Below, one piece after another: positions 55,560-63,383 of a stretch of DNA of 64,000 nt. Numbering within the stretch: the first letter of the stretch is position 1; each line of letters starts with the position of its first letter. The position numbers and the translations under genes are program-made. Source of the stretch: JAIEOG01 sp964519985 (lineage in GTDB: Bacteria; Bdellovibrionota; FAC87; UBA2466); contig CAZFMF010000004.1 in NCBI GenBank assembly GCA_964519985.1, positions 1-64,000 on the forward strand, written 5' to 3'. Below the pieces are notes generated by a model. It did not search any database. It saw only the letters and a list, made by a program, of their open reading frames with translations, and was not told the DNA's origin.

Positions 55560-56642
55560 ATGCGGATCTTAGTCACAGGCGGGGCGGGTTTTGTGGGGTC
55601 ATCCCTGTGCCTCGCGTTGCGGGAGAAACACCCGCGATCGGAAATTCTCGCGCTCGACAATCTGCACCGGCGAGGTTCGGAGCGAAACCTGCCGCGGCTC
55701 AAGTCCGCCGGCATCACATTTATTCATGGCGATATTCGTTGCCCCTCCGATTTGGCGGCCATTCAAAAGCCGGTCGATCTTTTTATCGAGGCCTCCGCCG
55801 AACCGAGCGTCCATGCCGGCAGTGATGGGCATCCGGGTTACGTTTTGGAAACCAATCTGGGCGGCACGATCCACTGCTTGGAGTGGGCTCGAAAGCACGC
55901 CGCCTTCTTCGTGTTTCTTTCCACTTCACGAGTCTATTCCCTTTTGCCCCTAAAAGAACTTCCCCTTACCTTGCGCGCGACCCGGTTGGACTTGCCCGAC
56001 GGCGCGCAAGGGGAAGGTTGGCAATCGGGCCACGGGATCTCGGAAGATTTCTCCACTCGCTCCGCACGCAGTCTTTACGGTGCGACCAAACTCGCCTCCG
56101 AACTGCTGGTTCAGGAGTATGCCCAGGCTTTTGGTCTTAAGTGCGCAATCAATCGCTGCGGGGTCATCGCCGGACCGGGCCAGTTTGGAAAGGTCGATCA
56201 GGGGGTATTTACCTTGTGGGTCGCCTCGCACCTTTTTGGGCAGCCTTTGCGCTACTGCGGATTCGGTGGAAACGGTTCGCAGGTGCGCGACCTGCTCCAC
56301 CCCGCCGATCTTTTTGCTTTGATTGAGAAGCAGTGGAGTGAAATGCCGAGCGACGCACCGATTTTCAATGTGGGTGGGGGCAACGCCGGATCGGTTTCGC
56401 TAGCGGAGTACACCGATCTCTGTCGTCAGGCCACGGGGCGCGAAGTGCCCATTGCCGCGGTTCCGACCACGGCCGCCAATGACGTGCCTTATTTTGTGAC
56501 CGACCACCGGCGGGTCAGTGCCCGGTATGATTGGGCGCCGCGCTTTTCGCCGGCGCAGATCGTCGGAGAAATCGGCGATTGGTTGCGCGCGGACCCGGAC
56601 GGGTTGCGCGGCCTTTTTGTTTCCGAAGGGAGTGCCGCGTGA
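55560..56642 (+). CDS. NAD-dependent sugar epimerase/dehydratase 1
   Basis: A 360-residue extended SDR: GGAGFVGSSLCLAL for NAD binding, FLSTSRVYS with the catalytic Ser/Thr strand, and YGATK (Tyr-x-x-x-Lys). It is closest in feel to CDP-paratose/CDP-tyvelose 2-epimerases and other nucleotide-sugar epimerases; the exact sugar is unknown. First of five genes each joined by a 4-nt overlap. The stop TGA overlaps the GTG start of the second epimerase. Confidence 0.85.
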   Translation: MRILVTGGAGFVGSSLCLALREKHPRSEILALDNLHRRGSERNLPRLKSAGITFIHGDIRCPSDLAAIQKPVDLFIEASAEPSVHAGSDGHPGYVLETNLGGTIHCLEWARKHAAFFVFLSTSRVYSLLPLKELPLTLRATRLDLPDGAQGEGWQSGHGISEDFSTRSARSLYGATKLASELLVQEYAQAFGLKCAINRCGVIAGPGQFGKVDQGVFTLWVASHLFGQPLRYCGFGGNGSQVRDLLHPADLFALIEKQWSEMPSDAPIFNVGGGNAGSVSLAEYTDLCRQATGREVPIAAVPTTAANDVPYFVTDHRRVSARYDWAPRFSPAQIVGEIGDWLRADPDGLRGLFVSEGSAA

Positions 56643-57706
56643 GCGTCGCGATTGTCACCGGTTCGTCGGGTTTGGTGGGCAGCGAAAGCGTGCGCTTTTT
56701 GCACGAAAAGGGGATGGAGGTCGTCGGCATCGACTGCGACCTGCGAAGCTATTTCTTTGGCGCGGGGGCTTCGACGGCCTGGAATACCGGACGTTTGCAG
56801 GCGGAGTTGCCGCGATTTACTCACACCCCGATCGATATCCGCGACGCGGGTGCCATCGATGCGCTATTCGCTAAGTACGGCCGGTCCATCACCGCGATCA
56901 TTCACACCGCCGCGCAGCCGAGTCACGATTGGGCGGCCAAAGAGCCCATGACCGATTTTACGGTCAATGCTACCGGCACTTTGATTTTGCTCGAGGCATT
57001 TCGCAAACACTGCCCGCAGGCCAGTTTTGTTTTTACTTCGACGAATAAGGTGTACGGCGACACCCCGAATCGATTGCCGCTCGTGGAACAACCGACGCGT
57101 TGGGAAATTGCTTCCAATCACCCCTATTTCGATCGCGGCATCGATGAGTCGATGTCGGTGGATGATTCGAAGCACAGTCTTTTCGGCGTGAGCAAGCTCG
57201 CGGCCGATGTGATGACTCAGGAGTACGGGCGGTACTTCGGGCTGAACACCGCCGTCTTTCGTGGCGGCTGTCTGACGGGCCCCGCGCATTCCGGCGCCGA
57301 GTTGCATGGGTTTCTAGCCTACCTCGTCCAGTGCGTGGTCACGGGCAAGCCCTATACGATTTTCGGCTACAAGGGGAAGCAGGTCCGGGACAATATCCAT
57401 TCCCACGACTTGGTCAGCGCGTTTTGGAGCTACCTCGAAAAACCGCGCTCGGCAGTGGTGTACAACATCGGGGGCTCGCGCCACAGTAACTGTTCCGTCT
57501 TAGAAGCGATCACGATGGCGCAGGAGCGGTCGGGTCGAGAATTGGGTTTCCAAATCGCCGACGATAACCGCTCCGGGGATCATATTTGGTGGATTTCGGA
57601 TGTGTCCCGTTTTCGGCGCGACTATCCCGAGTGGCGATTCCAATACGGGATTCGGCAAATCGTTTCCGAGATTGTCGACGCGACTCGCGAACGGATGGGC
57701 AAATGA
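56639..57706 (+). CDS. NAD-dependent sugar epimerase/dehydratase 2
   Basis: Start at GTG 56639 (GTGA overlap with the previous stop), with GGGAG 6 nt before. The 355-residue protein has TGSSGLVGSESVRFL, FTSTNKVYGDTP and a Ser-x-Lys pair in place of the usual Tyr-x-x-x-Lys region (SLFGVSKLAADVM, where Phe replaces Tyr). The layout matches CDP-paratose 2-epimerase (RfbE-like). The missing catalytic Tyr may mean altered chemistry, or the active Tyr may lie elsewhere. Two related epimerases in tandem suggest successive steps on one sugar nucleotide. Confidence 0.82.
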   Translation: MSVAIVTGSSGLVGSESVRFLHEKGMEVVGIDCDLRSYFFGAGASTAWNTGRLQAELPRFTHTPIDIRDAGAIDALFAKYGRSITAIIHTAAQPSHDWAAKEPMTDFTVNATGTLILLEAFRKHCPQASFVFTSTNKVYGDTPNRLPLVEQPTRWEIASNHPYFDRGIDESMSVDDSKHSLFGVSKLAADVMTQEYGRYFGLNTAVFRGGCLTGPAHSGAELHGFLAYLVQCVVTGKPYTIFGYKGKQVRDNIHSHDLVSAFWSYLEKPRSAVVYNIGGSRHSNCSVLEAITMAQERSGRELGFQIADDNRSGDHIWWISDVSRFRRDYPEWRFQYGIRQIVSEIVDATRERMGK

Positions 57707-58479
57707 AAGTCTCCGTCGTCATTCCCGCGCACAATGAAGAAGGTTGTATTGAGTCGACGGTCCGCGTGCTCGTCGGGACTTTGAATCAGGCGGAGATAGC
57801 GCACGAAGTGATCGTGGTGAATGATCACTCGATGGACGCGACCCCGGGACTGGTGCGAATGTTAGAGAAAGATCTGCCGAGCGTGCGCTATGCGGAAAAC
57901 CTGGGCCCCGGGGGTTACGGTTTTGCCGTTCGGTGGGGCCTCGATCGCGCCACCGGTGATGCGGTTGCGGTCTACATGGCCGATGCCTCGGACAATCCCG
58001 CGGACTTGGTGCGCTTCGTGGAAACGATGAAGCGCACGGGGGTAGACTGTGTGTTTGGTTCCCGCTTTACGAGCCAGTCCAAACTGATCGACTACCCGGC
58101 GCTCAAGCGGGTTTTCAATCGCATCGGCAACAAGGGCGTGCAGTTGCTCTTTGGCTTGAAATGCAATGATATGACGAATGCCTTCAAACTCTTCCGGCGG
58201 GAAGCGATCGACGGCGTGCGTCCTTACCTCAGCCACCATTTCAATCTCACCCTGGAACTCCCGTTGAAGGCGGTGGTGCGAGGTTATAGCTACACGGTGA
58301 TTCCCAACGATTGGACCAATCGCAAGACCGGCGTCTCGAAGTGGAAGGTGAAGGAGCTGGGGTCGCGGTATCTGTTCATCGTTTTCTACTGCCTGATCGA
58401 AAAATGGCTGTCGCGCGGCGACTACAATCGCGCGATGCAGAAGCGACTCAGCGCGCTGGCCCTGCAAGGATCGACATGA
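57703..58479 (+). CDS. Family 2 glycosyltransferase, dolichol-phosphate-mannose-synthase-like
   Basis: Start at ATG 57703 inside the ATGA overlap. The 258-residue enzyme has VSVVIPAHNEEGCIESTVRV, VIVVNDHSMDAT, YMADASDNPAD (D-x-D region changed to DASD), FGSRF and a C-terminal amphipathic segment without full TM helices. It resembles DPM1-type enzymes that charge polyprenyl phosphate with a sugar. That would supply a lipid-linked donor to the GT-C-like membrane proteins encoded on both sides (54068-55489 and 59135-60410). Confidence 0.87.
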   Translation: MKVSVVIPAHNEEGCIESTVRVLVGTLNQAEIAHEVIVVNDHSMDATPGLVRMLEKDLPSVRYAENLGPGGYGFAVRWGLDRATGDAVAVYMADASDNPADLVRFVETMKRTGVDCVFGSRFTSQSKLIDYPALKRVFNRIGNKGVQLLFGLKCNDMTNAFKLFRREAIDGVRPYLSHHFNLTLELPLKAVVRGYSYTVIPNDWTNRKTGVSKWKVKELGSRYLFIVFYCLIEKWLSRGDYNRAMQKRLSALALQGST

Positions 58480-59138
58480 CGACCGACGCGCTGAATCTGG
58501 AACGCGTTTACCAGTTCCGATTTGCCGGTATCGCACAGGAAACGCGCGATGCGGTTTGGGCCGAGATCGCGCCGTTTGTCTACCGCCGAATGGGCTCCCC
58601 GGAAGCGGTTTTGGATCCGGCGGCCGGGCGGCTCGAGTTTTTGAATCGGATTCCGGCCCCCACCCGTTGGGCGGTCGACTTAATGCCGCCCCCGGTGGCC
58701 TTTGATCCGCAGGCCATTCAGTTTCACCGCGGGGATGTGTTTACGGTCGATCTCCCCGAGGGATTTTTCGACGGCGTTTTTATGTCGAACTTCCTAGAGC
58801 ACCTGCCGAGCGTGGAAGCCATTTCAGAACTCTTCACGCGCTTGTCCCGAGCGATGCGCCCGGGGGGTACGATTGCCATCATGGGGCCCAATTTCAAATA
58901 TTGCGTGAAAGATTATTTCGACTGCGCGGATCACAAACTCGCTTTGACCGATGTCTCGGTGAGCGAACTGCTTTACGCTGCGGGTTTTGAGATCCGCGAA
59001 AATATCCCGCGCTTCTTGCCCTATTCCTTCCGGGGCAAGTTGCCGCCTCGCCCGGCGTTAGTGCGCGCTTATTTGCGCCTGCCGTGGGCCTGGCGGATCT
59101 TCGGTCGGCAGTTTCTCGTCCTTGGCCGCAAGGCATGA
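58476..59138 (+). CDS. Class I SAM-dependent methyltransferase
   Basis: Start at ATG 58476 in an ATGA overlap. The 220-residue protein has a Methyltransf_11-type fold: AVLDPAAGRLEFL as motif I (a variant without the usual GxGxG), QFHRGDVFTVDLPEGFFDGV as the acidic region, and MSNFLEHLPS with RAMRPGGTIAIMGPN as motifs for post I and III. It likely methylates a sugar or lipid intermediate in the operon's glycan. Overlaps the next gene by 4 nt. Confidence 0.85.
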   Translation: MTTDALNLERVYQFRFAGIAQETRDAVWAEIAPFVYRRMGSPEAVLDPAAGRLEFLNRIPAPTRWAVDLMPPPVAFDPQAIQFHRGDVFTVDLPEGFFDGVFMSNFLEHLPSVEAISELFTRLSRAMRPGGTIAIMGPNFKYCVKDYFDCADHKLALTDVSVSELLYAAGFEIRENIPRFLPYSFRGKLPPRPALVRAYLRLPWAWRIFGRQFLVLGRKA

Positions 59139-60410
59139 GTCGGGTTTGGGCGCCGTACGGGTTGTTCGGCGGCGTGGCCCTCGTGCATTTTTTTTACCTG
59201 AATGCCTACGTCGTGGATATTCCGCACTGGGACGAGTGGGGGATTGTCGCGGGCGTGCTGCAAACGATACGCGGCCAGTACGCTTGGCTCGGCGCGCTCC
59301 ACAACGAGCACTTCATTCTGCCGACCAAGGTCCTCACCATGGGTCTCTACTTTCTGAACGGCTGGGATATCCGATTCAATCTGCTTTTGAATTTCGTCGG
59401 CTTCGTCGCCATCCTCGCGGTTTTTCCGGCCTTCGTCCGGCGTCGGGGGGAACCGTACCCGCACTTCCTTTTCTTTTTCCTCGCCTTCTTACTCACACCG
59501 CGAAACTTTGAAAACTGCTTTGCGGCGATGCAGTCCTGTTTTCATTTTTGCGTCGCATTCCTGCTCGCCGGCGTGGCGTGCCTCTTCCACCCGCGCCAAA
59601 GCTGGGGCGCAACCATCGGCGGCGCAGTTTGCTTGGTCTTGGCCTGCTTGTCCTTGGCTTGCGGCGTGGCGGCGACGCTGGCGATTCTGGGGGTGTACAC
59701 CCTGTTTAAGATGCGAAGGCGGGAAGGGTGGCAATGGGCGGCCGCGATCACGATCGGGGCCGCGGGAATCGGGTATTTTTTGATGGCGTTGAAAGCGGCG
59801 GACCTAGCCCCGGGTGGGAATTCGCTGCTATCGGGCGCGGTCTGGGCCTTCTGGTTGAACTTAATTTCTTTCGCGTTCGGCGTCGGTTCTCTGGCCTGGG
59901 GCTTGGGCCTGCTTTGCTTGCTCCTGACCCTCGTTCCGTTCGCCATCGGTTATCGACGATTCTTGCCGGCGCAGGGCGGAGCGGAGTGGCGCTTGCTGGC
60001 TTTAGTCGTCGGTCTGCTCGCGGCCTTGGGGAGTGTCGCCCTGGGCCGTGCCTCCGTCCCCGAATCGGCCCGCAGCTCGCGTTACTTCGAGCTGGGCATG
60101 TTTCTGCTCCCGGCTTGTGTGGTCGCTTGGACGTGGGTGCTTGAGTCTCAACCCGGAAGGCTTCGCCGGGTTCAGATCGGNNNNNNNNNNGATCGGGCTC
60201 TGGGTCTTGGCGCTGATTTCTTTTTGGAACGAATGGGATTTCGACATTTACCGTCAGATGAATGAGCGGCGCCAGGAGTCGGTGACCTGTGTTCGCCGTT
60301 ACTACGAAACGGGATTGCGTGAGCTTTGTCCGACCGCCGCTCCCGTTGTGCTCAATTTCGAGGAAGCCCGGGAGTTGAGAATGTCGTTTGTAAAAAAGAT
60401 GGGGTACTAA
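59135..60410 (+). CDS. Polytopic membrane protein of the glycan operon
   Basis: Start at ATG 59135 (ATGA overlap). A gap of ten Ns at 60181 interrupts it, but the contig ends share GATCGG; merging them restores one frame (VQIGLWVLALISFWNEWDF), giving a protein of about 420 residues ending at 60410. It has around ten TM helices. The first periplasmic loop contains HWDEWG, an acidic site typical of GT-C glycosyltransferases, and the C-terminal tail is soluble. It probably transfers a lipid-linked sugar, as a partner to the GT2 enzyme. Confidence 0.75.
60181..60190. other. Assembly gap (10 N) that is probably artificial
   Basis: The left side ends CAGATCGG and the right side begins GATCGGGC. 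Collapsing the shared six bases removes 16 positions and restores the membrane-protein reading frame exactly, so no DNA seems to be missing. Confidence 0.75.
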
Positions 60411-60482
60411 GGCTGGCATTGGCCGTGCATTTCATACCGTCGGTTCATTTCGCGCCCTCTCGCGCACTCTGGGAATACGTGG

Positions 60483-61649
60483 ATGTTTCGGTTCTTGGCT
60501 TACACCGCGTTTGCGATCGCCCTTCCGGCACTGGCTAACAAACCCACAAAGGTGACGTTATCGTGTGCGGAGGATTTTGCCCGGCTGGCCAAGGCTCGTT
60601 TCTCGGTAACGACCAGTCATCTGATCGACTCGCTTACCGAGGGGGTTCCGCGCTACGACGCATCCAAAGGAGAGGCGCCCCCACCGAATGAGACCGACGA
60701 CCGCGGGGAAGAGCCGCCGGTTCGATTCACCCTAACATTGCCGCTCAGCGAGGCCGGCATGTCGGGAATCGAATTGCAGAAAGCCCGGGCTGCGGCACAA
60801 GACTGCCGCGCGGCCCATTGCCTCTCGTTCTTCGTCGGTTTCCAAGCGTTCTCGCGCGGAGAGGATGCGAACAGTCCGATGGGAGTGGTTTTGGAGCTGC
60901 CGTTTCCGACCCCCTGGGGAAACATTCCGATGCACGTCCCGGCGGTGGGGCAATACCAACGGTTTGATCCCAATGTTCCGGGGGCTCACCGCACCCAATC
61001 CGGGCCGGAGCCCAAGGATGCCGTGCTGGCGGAATACCGGCGGATGCTCGCCAGCACCGAAAGGTTGCGTCAATTCTGGGGGAAGAATGGCTACGCCCAT
61101 CTTTACTCCGTGCAATACACCATGCGGGTCGGCAATGGCGTGGCGGAGGGCAAAGTGAAACAGGTCGAGAGTTTCACCGGTAAAATTGCGCCCGGAAAAT
61201 TGGACGAGACGCTAGCGGCCTTGTCCGCGCAGGAACGGGCGGCCGCGGAAATCCTTGTCCAAGAGGGGCACTCCGTGACCGCGTTGCGGGCGAACGAGAT
61301 CGAAGGTCAGCGCACGGCGGATTTGAAGGTTGCCAGTGATACTGAGGAACGTACCATCGAAGTGAAGTCGCCGACCGACGACAGCACCGGTGTCGTCGAC
61401 TCGGAGACCGTGAAGAATCGCGTTTGGTCGAGCCTGCGGGGAGGCGGTCAGTCGCCCAATATTATTATCGACGCGCGGCAATCCGGACTGACTTTGGAAG
61501 AAGCGCAGCGGTCGGGTTTCCGACTCATGGGACTTTTGAAGCAACCGCAATATGCCCGCTTCCGCGATCGCCTGAGCACGTTGCGAATTCTGGGGCTGGA
61601 AGACGGGGCACGCTTTGATTTGCATTTCGACTTCCAGCCCCTCCTTTAG
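60483..61649 (+). CDS. Secreted protein with PD-(D/E)XK/CdiA-CT-like nuclease domain
   Basis: A 388-residue protein with signal peptide MFRFLAYTAFAIALPALA. About 230 residues of unassigned sequence precede a C-terminal domain (from about 247) shaped like the CdiA C-terminal tRNA nucleases: ERAAAEILVQEGHSVTALRA, TADLKV (Asp280), TIEVKSP (Glu293-x-Lys295), a helix TVKNRVWSSLRGGGQ and strand NIIIDA. The D...ExK set is the PD-(D/E)XK nuclease core. With a signal peptide the nuclease would act outside the cell, against other cells or extracellular nucleic acid. No immunity gene follows on the same strand. Confidence 0.6.
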   Translation: MFRFLAYTAFAIALPALANKPTKVTLSCAEDFARLAKARFSVTTSHLIDSLTEGVPRYDASKGEAPPPNETDDRGEEPPVRFTLTLPLSEAGMSGIELQKARAAAQDCRAAHCLSFFVGFQAFSRGEDANSPMGVVLELPFPTPWGNIPMHVPAVGQYQRFDPNVPGAHRTQSGPEPKDAVLAEYRRMLASTERLRQFWGKNGYAHLYSVQYTMRVGNGVAEGKVKQVESFTGKIAPGKLDETLAALSAQERAAAEILVQEGHSVTALRANEIEGQRTADLKVASDTEERTIEVKSPTDDSTGVVDSETVKNRVWSSLRGGGQSPNIIIDARQSGLTLEEAQRSGFRLMGLLKQPQYARFRDRLSTLRILGLEDGARFDLHFDFQPLL

Positions 61650-61651
61650 TC

Positions 61652-62077
61652 TCAAGGCCCGACGCGGGTGACCGTGAAGCAATCGTTCCCCGGGTTATAG
61701 GCCTGGAACGTTTGGTAGCTGCTGGCACTCAGCAGACTGCGGATCCACGCGGCTTGAGTGGACTGGAAGTAGGAGTTCTGCTTCTGGTCCGGAAAGATCC
61801 AGGCATTCACTTCCACATTCCGGTGCCGTAAGCAGGTCGGTTCCCCCGCGCCTACCGCGCGATCCACCCAAGCGCATTCGCCCGGATTCAGGCCATGACC
61901 CGCCGAATGGGGCGCTTTGCGGAAGTAGAACAGGGCGCTGGTACTACCAGCGTAGCCCTGATAGCCAAGCGTGCCGGCCCCGCCGCGACACACCATGGGA
62001 TACGATTTGGGCACGGCCATCGCCGTCACCCCTAACGTGGACAAGAGAACTAACACTGCGATTTGAGCTCTGCTCAT
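61652..62077 (-). CDS. Small secreted protein of unknown function
   Basis: Start at ATG 62077 (MSRAQIAVLVLLSTLGVTAMA) with GGGAGG about 5 nt upstream. The 141-residue product has about four Cys in the mature part (MVCRGG, GECAW, PTCLR and NDCFT) and an aromatic-rich sequence; no family is recognised. Its stop lies 2 bp from the stop of the convergent nuclease-like gene, so inhibition by antisense overlap is possible, but there is no evidence that it is an immunity protein. Confidence 0.65.
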   Translation of the reverse strand: MSRAQIAVLVLLSTLGVTAMAVPKSYPMVCRGGAGTLGYQGYAGSTSALFYFRKAPHSAGHGLNPGECAWVDRAVGAGEPTCLRHRNVEVNAWIFPDQKQNSYFQSTQAAWIRSLLSASSYQTFQAYNPGNDCFTVTRVGP

Positions 62078-62149
62078 TGGATACCTCCCTTTCACTGATC
62101 CCGCGCAATTGCGGGCGAAAAAGGCTCACGCAAAGTAGGATTGGCTCAA

Positions 62150-62713
62150 CTAAGTTCTTTGGTGGAGGCCAATCGATTCCACTCCGGCGCCGGAGTGGCG
62201 TAAATCCAGCCGTCGTTTCATTGAGTCCTCCCATTGGCGGACCGCTTCGGGGAAGGTGGGGGAGGCTTGGCGTATGCCGAGACGGTGAAGCATTTCGACC
62301 GGGGAGACGACCCCCTCGCGGCCGCGGACACAGCCCTTGGCGATGACGGAGACGAGGGTCTTTCCGTCGCGCTCGAAGAGGTGTTCGGAGTAGAACCACT
62401 TGTCGTTCCAGCAAAGCAGACGCGTGGTTAAGTCGACTTTTTGAAAACGAAGCAGCGGCCGTTTGTACTGAGCGGTTTGGGCCGCCATCAACGGGAGCCA
62501 CTTTTCTTTGAAGGCAAGTCGCAAGAGGCCCATCCGTCGCAACCAGCTGATCCGCGCCACTTCGGCGTAGTCGAGGTAACGCGAATTGACCGTTACGCCG
62601 TAGAGTGTGTCCCCCGGCCAGCACCGGAATGTTTCCTGTAAAGGCGCGAGCGGGGAGATCGGGGGGCGAAACCGATCGGCGACCTGATTCTTTGCCATGC
62701 GCAGCCAAAACAT
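62150..62713 (-). CDS. Acyl-CoA thioesterase-like hotdog protein
   Basis: Start at ATG 62713 (MFWLRMAKNQVADRF); ATG 62698 is possible. The 187-residue protein resembles the THEM6/4HBT_2 group: VTVNSRYLDYAEVARISWL (N-x-x-Y-L-D-Y-A-E helix), YKRPLLRFQKVDLTTRLLCW, DKWFYSEHLFERDGK and VIAKGCVRGREGVVSP. The group uses a hotdog fold to hydrolyse or bind acyl thioesters. The last codons (RHSGAGVES) are made by palindrome copy 3. It is divergent from the sigma factor gene by 94 bp. Confidence 0.8.
   Translation of the reverse strand: MFWLRMAKNQVADRFRPPISPLAPLQETFRCWPGDTLYGVTVNSRYLDYAEVARISWLRRMGLLRLAFKEKWLPLMAAQTAQYKRPLLRFQKVDLTTRLLCWNDKWFYSEHLFERDGKTLVSVIAKGCVRGREGVVSPVEMLHRLGIRQASPTFPEAVRQWEDSMKRRLDLRHSGAGVESIGLHQRT
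62180..62197. repeat. 18-bp perfect palindrome, copy 3
   Basis: CACTCCGGCGCCGGAGTG lies inside the 3' end of the thioesterase gene, 30 bp before its stop, and adds the residues HSGAGV to the protein. Same sequence as the copies at 24414 and 35307. Confidence 0.85.
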
Positions 62714-62807
62714 GGCGCCGTTATGCGATCGGGAGAGGCACGATTCAAGTCTTTCCCCGGGGACTTGAAAAACCCTCTGAAAATGCGATGTTGGCGCCGA
62801 GGGTGAC

Positions 62808-63380
62808 GTGACCGAGAACGTGAAGAACATTACCCAGCTCCTGGTGCACTCTAGCCAAGGCGACAAGGCGGCGATGGAAGCTTTGATTCCGCTGGTTTAT
62901 GCCGAGCTGCGCGGCTTAGCGCGTGGGTACCTAAGCCGTGAGCGCGCCTCCCACACCCTCCAACCGACCGCGTTGGTGCACGAAGCCTACTTCCGGTTGA
63001 TCGATCAAAACGTCGCGAAGTGGGAAAATCGCTCGCACTTTTACGGAGTGGCGGCTCAACTCATGCGCCGGATTCTGGTCGATCACGCCCGCAAACACCG
63101 CGCGGAAAAGCGCGGCGGCAAAGAGGTGCGGGTGGAGTTCGACGAAGCGCTTCAAGCCGTCAATCCCGATGGGTCCCCCGATTGGTTGGCGCTGGACGAG
63201 GCGCTCAAAGAGTTGGCGAAGCTTTCGCCCCGCCAAAGTCAGATCGTCGAACTGCGTTACTTCGGCGGGTGGGGAATCGAAGAGACGGCGGAAGCGTTGA
63301 AGCTCTCGCCGGCCACGGTGAAGCGAGAATGGACGCTCGCGCGCGCTTTTCTGCTCAAAACCTTGCGTGAAGGTTTGTAA
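62808..63380 (+). CDS. ECF-type RNA polymerase sigma factor (TIGR02999-like)
   Basis: A 190-residue sigma factor starting at GTG 62808. Region 2: VYAELRGLARGYLSRERASH and TALVHEAYFRLID, then HFYGVAAQLMRRILVDHARKHRAEKRGG, a sequence very typical of the TIGR02999 group. Region 4: LSPRQSQIVELRYFGGWGIE and ALKLSPATVKREWTLARAFL. This group is commonly next to a Ser/Thr kinase gene and lacks an anti-sigma factor; here the kinase follows 3 bp later, so phosphorylation probably controls the sigma factor. Confidence 0.93.
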   Translation: MTENVKNITQLLVHSSQGDKAAMEALIPLVYAELRGLARGYLSRERASHTLQPTALVHEAYFRLIDQNVAKWENRSHFYGVAAQLMRRILVDHARKHRAEKRGGKEVRVEFDEALQAVNPDGSPDWLALDEALKELAKLSPRQSQIVELRYFGGWGIEETAEALKLSPATVKREWTLARAFLLKTLREGL

Positions 63381-63383
63381 TCT

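Noticed and set aside
61652..62077. Immunity protein for the nuclease-like gene
   Set aside because: It is on the opposite strand, convergent, and has its own signal peptide; there is no positive evidence for pairing.
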